DNA from: Actinomycetes bacterium
Lineage (GTDB): Bacteria > Actinomycetota > Actinomycetes > Actinomycetales > Microbacteriaceae
Direction of reading: 5' to 3'
DNA: 64,000 bases
Assembly (NCBI GenBank): GCA_023386365.1
Contig: JAEWJX010000118.1
Coordinates: forward strand, 1 to 64,000
Shown: positions 51,864 through 58,619 of the stretch, piece by piece
How the letters are laid out: every line of letters starts with the position of its first letter
How positions within the stretch are numbered: the stretch's first letter is position 1
Notes under the pieces: model-generated
What the model was told of the DNA's origin: nothing
Databases searched by the model: none
What the model saw: only the letters and a program-made list of their open reading frames with translations
Position numbers and translations under genes: made by a program

Positions 51864-52621
51864 GATGCTTCTCCTTCGGGCGACGGGTTCTGCTGCTCGG
51901 GCGGCAGCGCCTCGGGCGACGCGCCCAGAATACGGGGTGCGTGAGCCTCATGCAGGCGCACGATCTCGGCGCGGATACGGGCCGTGAACTCCGCCGCCGT
52001 CTCACCCGCCTCGGCCGTCATCGGGGCGCCGAACACCACACCCACCGGCAGACGACCCGGCTTCGGCCAGTTCGACCCGCGCGGGTGAGCGGCGCCCGCA
52101 CCGATCAGAGCCACGGGCACGCATGGCACATCCGATGCGATGGCCAGCGATGCGGCGCCCGGCTTGAACCGGCCCATCTCACCCGTCTTCGACCGTGTGC
52201 CCTCCGGGAACACCAGCAGCGGCACCCCCCGGTCGAGCAGCGACTTCGCCGACACGCTGCGCGGGTTCGACCCGCTGCGGTCCACCGGGAACGCGTTGAA
52301 GAACAGGGCGGTGAGGCCGCGGCGCCACCACACGTCGAAGAAGTAGTCGGCGGCGGCGCCCGCCGCCAGGTAGCGCGCCTGCTTGCGCGGCAGCGCCCCC
52401 ATGATGAGCGGCGCATCCAGGTGGCTGGAGTGATTCGCGATCACGACGAACGCTTTCGGCACGTTCTTCAGCAGCTTCGTGCCGACCACCGTCACCCGCA
52501 CGGTCGACCAGGCGACGGGCTTCAGCAGCATCCGCTGGGCCACGAAACGGGCCGACGCCTGACCTCTCGACGTGAAGCGGTCGCGTCTCGGCGCGGGCTG
52601 GTCCGCGCCGGTGGTCACCAT
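51860..52621 (-). CDS. 1-acyl-glycerol-3-phosphate acyltransferase (PlsC/LPLAT)
   Basis: 253-residue membrane-associated acyltransferase. The catalytic motif is H64-S-S-H-L-D69 (HxxxxD form NHSSHLD), and the phosphate-binding motif is FPEGTRS. Family members acylate lysophosphatidic acid; in the context of the AGPS-like neighbour it could act on DHAP or on alkyl-glycerol phosphate. ATG 52621 has its own TAGCCT box 7 nt upstream, so it can be transcribed apart from the SDR gene 45 bp before it. Confidence 0.9.
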   Translation of the reverse strand: MVTTGADQPAPRRDRFTSRGQASARFVAQRMLLKPVAWSTVRVTVVGTKLLKNVPKAFVVIANHSSHLDAPLIMGALPRKQARYLAAGAAADYFFDVWWRRGLTALFFNAFPVDRSGSNPRSVSAKSLLDRGVPLLVFPEGTRSKTGEMGRFKPGAASLAIASDVPCVPVALIGAGAAHPRGSNWPKPGRLPVGVVFGAPMTAEAGETAAEFTARIRAEIVRLHEAHAPRILGASPEALPPEQQNPSPEGEAS

Positions 52622-52666
52622 GCGCTCCAGGCTAGTCCCGCCCCATGCCCCTTCGGGTACCGACCG

Positions 52667-53434
52667 CTACTTGTGGCGCGAGCTGGAGAGCTTGCGCGAG
52701 ACCCAGCGCACGGTGGCGCGGGGCAGGTGGCGCAACAGCCAGGAGAGGAAGCGGTACCGCACCGACGGTGTCGAGATGGGCTTGCCGCGTTCTACGTCGC
52801 GCAGGCAGGTGGCGACCAGCGCATCCGCGTCGAGCCACAGCCAGCCGGGGATCGACGACTTGCGGATCTCGGCACGGTCGTGGAACTCGGTGTGCACCCA
52901 GCCGGGCATCAGCGCGGTGACGGTGACGCCGGTGCCGTGCAGGCCGTTGGAGAGGCTCTCGCTGTAGACCCGCATCCAGGCTTTGATCGCCGAGTACAGG
53001 CCCATAGAGAGGTAGCCGGCGACGCTGGCGACGTTGATGATCGCGCCGTGGCCGCGGTCGCGCATCCCGGGCACCACGGCAGCAGAGAGCACGAGCGGTG
53101 CGCGCACCATCACCTCGAGGGCGTGCGCCGCCTCGTCGAGGTCGGGGTCGGCGAGGCGCGTCTTCATGCCGTAGCCGGCGTTGTTGACGAGCAGGTCGAT
53201 GGGGCGTTCGCGGTCGGCGAGACGCGCCGCGACGAGGTCGATGCCGGCCGGGTCGCCGAGGTCGGCGGCGATCACCTCCACCTGGCGCCCATCCGTTCGC
53301 AGCTCGGCTCCGAACTCCTCCAGACGGGATGCGGTGCGCGCCACGAGCACCAGGTCGTAGCCGCGCGCGGCGAGGGTTCGGGCGAAGGCGGCGCCGATTC
53401 CGGCGGTGCCTCCCGTCACGAGAGCGATGGGCAT
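52667..53434 (-). CDS. short-chain dehydrogenase/reductase
   Basis: 255-residue classical SDR. The cofactor motif is TGGTAGIG, with VLVARTASRLEE indicating NADP(H) preference (R after the β2 strand). NNAGYG, a catalytic serine in NVASVAG and the Y-x-x-x-K motif YSAIK follow. The C-terminal 40 residues (LSWLLRHLPRATVRWVSRKL) are amphipathic and basic, suggesting membrane contact. Beside the AGPS- and PlsC-like genes it is a candidate acyl/alkyl-DHAP reductase. TATCGT is 6 nt before the ATG. Confidence 0.88.
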   Translation of the reverse strand: MPIALVTGGTAGIGAAFARTLAARGYDLVLVARTASRLEEFGAELRTDGRQVEVIAADLGDPAGIDLVAARLADRERPIDLLVNNAGYGMKTRLADPDLDEAAHALEVMVRAPLVLSAAVVPGMRDRGHGAIINVASVAGYLSMGLYSAIKAWMRVYSESLSNGLHGTGVTVTALMPGWVHTEFHDRAEIRKSSIPGWLWLDADALVATCLRDVERGKPISTPSVRYRFLSWLLRHLPRATVRWVSRKLSSSRHK

Positions 53435-53500
53435 GACGTTACGATACGGTGCAGCGAACCCGATCCCCCGCGGGTGTCCCCCAGGAAGGTCCACCACCTC
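53435..53500. promoter_or_regulatory. divergent promoter of the putative ether-lipid operons
   Basis: 66 bp. Minus-strand TATCGT (53446-53441) is 6 nt from the SDR ATG. On the plus strand TACGAT (53440-53445) or TACGGT (53445-53450) could start a leadered transcript with AGGAAGG about 11 nt before the ATG at 53501. The boxes overlap, so the two operons are likely to be regulated together. Confidence 0.55.
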
Positions 53501-54304
53501 ATGACCCGCCCCGACGACACGGCTACTGCGCCGTTCGATGTTCGGGAGTTCGCCCGCACCGCACGGGGCAGCCACCGCTCCGAGATCGACGGCGACTCGA
53601 TCGCGGAAGCCGGGCTGAGCGATGACGTCGTGCACCTGATCCGGGTGCTGCGCGACCTGGAACGCGGCACCCTCGACCGGATGCGCAACCTCCTGGTCAC
53701 CGCGACCCACAAGGATGCGCGGGTGACGGCTTTCCTGGCGACGTGGGCGTTCGAGAAGTTCTGGGTGGCGGATGCGCTCGACACCGTGCTGACCGCCGCG
53801 GGCGCCGACCTGGCGCCGCTGGAGGGGCCGAAGCGCCGCACCGCGTCGGAGCGCGCCGAACGTCGCGGCCCCATCCGCCGCGCCATCGCCGGCAACATCG
53901 CGGGCGAGCAGCTGGTGGCGGCACACGTGACCACCGGGCTGGTCGACGAACTGATCACGCAGGTCGCCTACCGCAAGGTGGGCGAGGTGGCGGCGGTGCT
54001 GTCGTCGCTCGTGCATACGCTCATCGAGGTGAAGGACCGCCACGTGCACTTCCTCGTCGAGGAGGCCGAGCACAAGCTCGCCGCCTCCAGCCGCGCCGTG
54101 AAGCTCACCCGGAAGGCGATCGCGCAGGCCGCCTGGCCGATCGGCGCGACCGAGATCCCGGCGGCCGACCGCACCTTCTTCGAGTCGTTCGTGTTCGGCG
54201 ACACCGAGGGCCGCGACGCGGCCACGCGGATCGGCGAGCGGCTCTCCGCGCTCCCCGGGCTCGCGACGCAGGGTGCCACCGTGACGGCGAGGCTCGCCCC
54301 GTGA
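53501..54304 (+). CDS. ferritin-like four-helix protein with lost iron ligands
   Basis: 267-residue helical protein, paralogous to the intact di-iron protein at 56638. Aligned ligand positions: E54, E150 and H181 are kept, but the other three are K86 (for E), V89 (for H) and K178 (for E). It probably cannot hold a normal di-iron centre and may be a structural or regulatory partner. It is the first gene of the rightward operon and overlaps the next gene by 4 bp (GTGA). Acyl-chain or lipid chemistry is suggested by context only. Confidence 0.75.
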   Translation: MTRPDDTATAPFDVREFARTARGSHRSEIDGDSIAEAGLSDDVVHLIRVLRDLERGTLDRMRNLLVTATHKDARVTAFLATWAFEKFWVADALDTVLTAAGADLAPLEGPKRRTASERAERRGPIRRAIAGNIAGEQLVAAHVTTGLVDELITQVAYRKVGEVAAVLSSLVHTLIEVKDRHVHFLVEEAEHKLAASSRAVKLTRKAIAQAAWPIGATEIPAADRTFFESFVFGDTEGRDAATRIGERLSALPGLATQGATVTARLAP

Positions 54305-56619
54305 CGCCGAAGCGCGCTACGACCGACCTCGGCGACGCGCACGTCTTCCTCACCGGCGGCACCGGGTTCGTGGGCCAGGCGGTGCTGGAGCGGCTGCTGT
54401 CGTCGCACCCGGGCACCACGATCTCGCTGCTGGTGCGCACGAAGGGTTCGGCGGGCGGCGACGACCGGCTGCGCACGCTGCTGCGCAAGCCGGTGTTCCG
54501 CGCCTGGCGTGAGCAGGTGGGCGACGAGGGCGTCGAGGCGGCGGTGCGCGACCGCATCCGCATCGTCGAGGGCGGCCTCGGGTCGGTTCCGGAGCTGCCG
54601 GGTGACATCGACGTCGTCATCCACTCCGCCTCGACGGTGTCGTTCGACCCGCCCATCGATCAGGCGTTCGACACCAACGTGGGTGGCGCGATCGGCCTGT
54701 ACAGCGCGCTGCGCGCATCCGGCTCGACGCCGCACGTGGTGCACGTGTCGACCTGCTACGTCGGCGGGCTGCGCAAGGGTGTGGTCCCGGAGGCCCGACT
54801 CGGGCACGAGGTGGACTGGCGCGCCGAGTACGCCGCTGCGAAGTCGGCCCGCGAGCGGGTGGAGCTGCTGTCGCGGCAGCCGGACCAGCTGCGCACCTTC
54901 ATGGATCGCGCCCGCGCCGAGCACGGCAAGGAGGGCCCCCAATCGGTGGCCCGCGCCAGCGAAGAGGCGCGGGTCGCGTGGGTGACCGCCGCGCTCGTCG
55001 ACGCCGGCCGAACCCGCGCCGAGAGCCTCGGCTGGACCGACGTCTACACGCTCACGAAGGCGTTCGCGGAACGCGCCGCCGAAGAGCTGTGGGCGGGCAC
55101 CGGCGGCAGCCTCTCCGTAGTGCGGCCCGCGATCATCGAGTCGGCGATCGCGCACCCGTTCCCCGGATGGATCGACGGCTTCAAGGTGGCCGACCCGCTG
55201 ATCATGGCGTACGGTCGCGGCCTGCTGCCCGAGTTCCCTGGCCTCCCCGACAGCGTGCTCGACCTCGTCCCCGTCGACTACGTGGTGAACGCGATCCTGG
55301 CCGCCGCCGCGAACCCGCCGGCCGGCGAACCCGAGTACTTCCACGTGAACTCGGGCGCCTCGAACCCGCTGCCGTTCCACCGGATGTACGAGAACGTGAA
55401 GGAGTACTTCACGGCCAACCCGATGCCGTCGCCGGGTGGCGGCGACATCCGGGTGCCCACGTGGCGCTTCCCCGGCGGACGCAAGGTGGAGCGCGCGCTG
55501 CGCCACGCGCGCACCCGACTCGAACGTCGCGAGCGGCAGCTGTCGCGGGGCCGGTCGACGGCCCGCACCCGAGCCGAGCTCGCCGAACTCGCCACCAAGC
55601 GCAGCGACCTCGAGACGCTCGAGAACTTCGCCGAGCTGTACCGCGCCTACGTGCAGACCGAGATCATCTTCGACGACACCAACACGCGCGCCCTCCACGC
55701 CGCGATCCCCAAGAAATTGCAGGCCGACCGCGGCTTCGACATCACGGCGATCGACTGGGAGGACTACCTCCAGCGGGTGCACTTCCCGGCGATCACCACC
55801 CTCACGCGCGCGTTCTCGCGGCGCCCCGAAGCCACCTCCACCGAGGGCCGACCCGCCAAGCAGTTGCCGCAGCGCACGGATGTGGTGGCCGTCTTCGACC
55901 TCGAGGGCACCGTCGTCGACACGAACCTGGTGCAGCAGTACCTGTGGGTACGTTCGGCCGGATTCGGGTGGGCCGCGTGGCCGGCTTCGGTCGCGTCGAT
56001 CCTCGCCCACCTGCCCGGCTACCTGCGCGCCGAGCGCCGGGACCGCGGCGAGTTCATCCGCACCTTCCTGCGGCGGTACGAAGGCGTATCTGCTGCGCGG
56101 TTGGAGAAGATCGTCGACGGCGGCTACGCCGACACGATGCTCGGCCACACCGCCACCGCAGCCCTCGAACGGGTGGCCGCACACCGCGCCGCCGGTCACC
56201 GCACGGTGCTGGTCTCCGGGTCGATCGAGACGCTCGCGGCGCCCGTCGCGGCGGCGTTCGACGAGGTCATCGCCGGCCAGATGCATGTGAAGGACGGGCA
56301 GCTCACCGGCTACCTGGGCCGCCCGCCGCTCGTCGACGAAGCCCGCGCCAACTGGTTGCGCCAGTATGCGGAACGCGGCGGCTACGACCTCGAGGCCTCC
56401 TACGGCTACGGCGACAGCCACGCCGACCTGGTGTGGCTGGAGCTCGTCGGGCACCCGCACGCCGTCAACCCCGACAGCCGACTCGCGCGTGAGGCGGGCC
56501 GCAGACGTTGGCGGATCGACACCTGGAAGAGCGGTTCGCGTTCAGCCAACCGTGCTTTGATAGCGGCACGCACCGCCGGATCCGGAACCACCCCCGAGGA
56601 AGGAGCGGGCGGGCACTGA
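54301..56619 (+). CDS. fatty acyl-CoA reductase fused to a HAD-IB hydrolase domain
   Basis: 772-residue fusion. Residues 14-340 are an extended SDR of the NAD_binding_4 (FAR) type: T18-G-G-T-G-F-V-G25, HVSTCYVGG, and Y-x-x-x-K in VYTLTKAF. Residues 420-500 resemble the FAR C-terminal domain (IIFDDTNTRAL). An R/A/E-rich helix lies between. From D533 a HAD-IB domain follows: D533-L-E-G-T (the usual second Asp is Glu), SGSIETL, and YGDSHADLVWLELVG. FAR enzymes reduce acyl-CoA to fatty alcohol, the substrate of AGPS. GTG overlaps the preceding stop. Confidence 0.85.
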   Translation: MTPKRATTDLGDAHVFLTGGTGFVGQAVLERLLSSHPGTTISLLVRTKGSAGGDDRLRTLLRKPVFRAWREQVGDEGVEAAVRDRIRIVEGGLGSVPELPGDIDVVIHSASTVSFDPPIDQAFDTNVGGAIGLYSALRASGSTPHVVHVSTCYVGGLRKGVVPEARLGHEVDWRAEYAAAKSARERVELLSRQPDQLRTFMDRARAEHGKEGPQSVARASEEARVAWVTAALVDAGRTRAESLGWTDVYTLTKAFAERAAEELWAGTGGSLSVVRPAIIESAIAHPFPGWIDGFKVADPLIMAYGRGLLPEFPGLPDSVLDLVPVDYVVNAILAAAANPPAGEPEYFHVNSGASNPLPFHRMYENVKEYFTANPMPSPGGGDIRVPTWRFPGGRKVERALRHARTRLERRERQLSRGRSTARTRAELAELATKRSDLETLENFAELYRAYVQTEIIFDDTNTRALHAAIPKKLQADRGFDITAIDWEDYLQRVHFPAITTLTRAFSRRPEATSTEGRPAKQLPQRTDVVAVFDLEGTVVDTNLVQQYLWVRSAGFGWAAWPASVASILAHLPGYLRAERRDRGEFIRTFLRRYEGVSAARLEKIVDGGYADTMLGHTATAALERVAAHRAAGHRTVLVSGSIETLAAPVAAAFDEVIAGQMHVKDGQLTGYLGRPPLVDEARANWLRQYAERGGYDLEASYGYGDSHADLVWLELVGHPHAVNPDSRLAREAGRRRWRIDTWKSGSRSANRALIAARTAGSGTTPEEGAGGH

Positions 56620-56630
56620 CGCCCCGCCCG
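56606..56630 (+). promoter_or_regulatory. hairpin between ribosome site and start codon
   Basis: CGGGCGGG (56606-56613) pairs with CCCGCCCG (56623-56630) around a 9-nt loop that contains the TGA of the upstream gene. AAGGAG (56600-56605) lies directly before the stem, and the next ATG is 7 nt after it. Folding would bring the ribosome site to normal distance from the ATG. Confidence 0.55.
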
Positions 56631-56637
56631 GACGACC

Positions 56638-57432
56638 ATGGCATTCGACATCGACAAGTACACGACGAATTCGGATGCCGTCGCCTGGAGTGACCTCGAC
56701 TTCGACATCTTCGACGAGCACCCGCTGCCTCCCGAGACGCTGCGCACACTGCGCTACATGTGCGACATCGAGTACCACACCACCTGCTACCTGCGGGACC
56801 TGCTGACCACCCCGTCGCACAACGAGGCCGAGGTGGGCGCGTTCATGACGATGTGGAACCGCGAGGAGTTCTGGCACGGTGAGGCGCTCGCGGCGGTGCT
56901 CGCGAAGCACGGCATCACGGTCGACTACGACGTGCTGAAAGCCACCCGCCTGAAGCTGGGGTGGAAGGACCGCCTCGACCCGATCAAGCAGTCGGTGATG
57001 GGCGGGCTGGTCGGCAACGACTTCGTCGCCGTGCACATGAGCTGGGGTGCCGCCAACGAATGGTCGGCGAACGCCGCCTACCTGCGCATGGCAGAGCTCG
57101 AAGGCAACCCGGTGCTCGCCGAGCTGCTGAAGCGGATCGCGAAGCAGGAGACGCGGCACGTCGCGTTCTACGCATCCCAGGCCCGCGACCGGCTGAACGC
57201 ATCGAAGAAGGCGCAGAAGATCACCCGGTTCGCGCTGAGCCGTTTTTGGGGTCCGGTGGGCTCGGGCGTGCAGGACGACGCCGAGGTGACCCACGTGATG
57301 AACCACCTCTTCGCCGGCCCCGATGGCCGCAAGCTGGTGCGCGACGTCGACTCGCACATCGCGAAACTGCCCGGCATGGCGGGGCTCACGATCATCGAGG
57401 ATTCGCTCGACAAGCGCGGCATCGCCGCGTGA
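56638..57432 (+). CDS. ferritin-like di-iron protein (candidate lipid oxidase/desaturase)
   Basis: 264-residue helical protein with a complete set of six carboxylate/histidine ligands of a ferritin-like di-iron site: E45, E77-x-x-H80, E141 and E171-x-x-H174. Similar sites occur in soluble desaturases and N-oxygenases. It is paralogous to the ligand-poor protein at 53501. With the fatty acyl-CoA reductase and AGPS-like neighbours it is a candidate oxidase or desaturase of the alkyl chain. It overlaps the next gene by 4 bp. Confidence 0.8.
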   Translation: MAFDIDKYTTNSDAVAWSDLDFDIFDEHPLPPETLRTLRYMCDIEYHTTCYLRDLLTTPSHNEAEVGAFMTMWNREEFWHGEALAAVLAKHGITVDYDVLKATRLKLGWKDRLDPIKQSVMGGLVGNDFVAVHMSWGAANEWSANAAYLRMAELEGNPVLAELLKRIAKQETRHVAFYASQARDRLNASKKAQKITRFALSRFWGPVGSGVQDDAEVTHVMNHLFAGPDGRKLVRDVDSHIAKLPGMAGLTIIEDSLDKRGIAA

Positions 57433-58079
57433 GCCCTCACCCGCTGCGCTCTCTGGCGCTGTGGCTCGACCTCGCGGTCTTCATCGTGCTGCCCCTGGTG
57501 GGGTTGTTCGTGTGGGGTTGGGACTGGCGGCCGATCGTGCTGCTCTACTGGCTCGAGAACATCACCCTCGGCGGAGTGGTGTTCATCGCGCTGGTGCGCC
57601 GGGCGCGAGCGGGCGACGGTGCGGCGGCGGGGATGCCGGCGGCGTTCTTCCTGGCGCACTACGGCATCTTCACGTTCGTGCACGGGGTGTTCGTGATCGT
57701 GATGATCGGGCTCGTGCCGGTCATCACCGAGACGCCTGCCCAGCCCTTCAACCCGCTGTGGATCGTGCTGGTGTGGATCGCGACGACCCTCGTGCAGTGG
57801 TGGCTGACGCTGCGGGCGGACCCGCCGCCGGTGGGCGGCATCGCGAAGGCGTACGGCCGCGTGATCGTGCTGCACGTGACGATCCTGGGCGCCGTGTGGC
57901 TGATCGCCGCGTTCGGTCTGCCGTCGATCGTGGCCGTGTGCCTGGTGGTGCTGCACGCGATCATCGACATCATCGGGCTCGTGGTGGCGTCGCGGATGTC
58001 GAGCGGTCGCTACAGCTGGCAGCCGAACGGCAACGGCACCTGGGTGCTGCGGCGCAACCCGGAGCCGCCGGTCAGCTGA
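57429..58079 (+). CDS. DUF6498-like polytopic membrane protein
   Basis: 216-residue membrane protein with about six helices and conserved-looking LYWLENITLGG and AAFFLAHYGIFTFVHGVF (two histidines in the membrane). This pattern fits DUF6498. A polar C-terminal tail ends in tryptophan-rich sequence. GTG overlaps the di-iron gene's stop (GTGA), so it belongs to the rightward operon. Membrane histidines could bind metal; the function is unknown. Confidence 0.75.
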   Translation: MSPHPLRSLALWLDLAVFIVLPLVGLFVWGWDWRPIVLLYWLENITLGGVVFIALVRRARAGDGAAAGMPAAFFLAHYGIFTFVHGVFVIVMIGLVPVITETPAQPFNPLWIVLVWIATTLVQWWLTLRADPPPVGGIAKAYGRVIVLHVTILGAVWLIAAFGLPSIVAVCLVVLHAIIDIIGLVVASRMSSGRYSWQPNGNGTWVLRRNPEPPVS

Positions 58080-58203
58080 CGTGCAGCATCCGGCCGCAGT
58101 CGATGCAGAAACGGATGCCGATGTTGGTGGAGACGCACGCCGGACAGCGGGTGACGGGCACCACGATCGGCAGATCGGATGTGTAGGAGATGGTCTCCGC
58201 CAT
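58072..58203 (-). CDS. 43-residue zinc-ribbon microprotein
   Basis: A short gene on the minus strand: MAETISYTSDLPIVVPVTR, then CPACVSTNIGIRFCIDCGRML, ending HVS. Two CxxC knuckles (CPAC and CIDC) 15 residues apart form a zinc ribbon. AAAGG lies about 7 nt before the ATG at 58203. Its 3' end overlaps the convergent membrane-protein gene by 8 bp. Function unknown. Confidence 0.75.
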   Translation of the reverse strand: MAETISYTSDLPIVVPVTRCPACVSTNIGIRFCIDCGRMLHVS

Positions 58204-58332
58204 GGGGCCGCCTTTCTCGGAGACCACCATTCACCCCTAGCGGACGGGCGCGGGATGCCGTTTCGGCCGCATTGGAGTAGTCGCGGCGGGGAAATGGAGT
58301 AGTTCAGGTGGGCGGTGTGAGTACCGCGGACG

Positions 58333-58524
58333 TCACTCCGGTTCGTTGGCGGCCGGCGGGATGGGGCTGTCGCCGTTCGCCTTGATGATGTCCATCAGCG
58401 TCTCGCGGTCGGAGGTGCCCTGACCGGTGAGGCTGTTCTCGATGTCTTCCGACTGGCCGCTGTTGACCACATCCCAGGTCTGTGCCGAGTCGCCGGACTG
58501 GTTTCCACTCGCGTTCGTTCCCAT
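58333..58524 (-). CDS. small acidic hypothetical protein
   Basis: 63-residue hydrophilic, acidic protein with NQSGDSAQTWDVVNSGQSED and a C-terminal SPIPPAANEPE. The base use by codon position fits a gene, and the alternative overlapping frames give arginine-rich shadows. No motif is recognised; it is probably intrinsically disordered. The 129 bp between it and the zinc-ribbon start (58204-58332) show no gene; TGGAGTAGT occurs twice there (58273 and 58294 areas). Confidence 0.55.
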   Translation of the reverse strand: MGTNASGNQSGDSAQTWDVVNSGQSEDIENSLTGQGTSDRETLMDIIKANGDSPIPPAANEPE

Positions 58525-58570
58525 GTACCCGGCCTATCACCGCCAGGCTGGAATCGGCGTGGGAATGCCC

Positions 58571-58593
58571 CTATCATGAATGCGCAATCGATT
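58571..58593 (+). promoter_or_regulatory. promoter and palindromic operator of the glycosidase gene
   Basis: TATCAT (58571-58576) is a good -10 box. Near the expected start of transcription lies GCAATCGATT (58584-58593), with the palindrome AATCGATT typical of LacI-type sites. The same element, GCAATCGGTT, stands before the DapA-like gene (63495-63504). Confidence 0.5.
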
Positions 58594-58619
58594 TTTCATC
58601 GCCCGATCGAAGAGGATCC

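Noticed and set aside
52667..54073. 468-residue SDR reading with long N-terminal part
   Set aside because: The extra 213 residues are antisense to the ferritin-like gene; ATG 53434 has a -10 box 6 nt upstream and begins the SDR motif.
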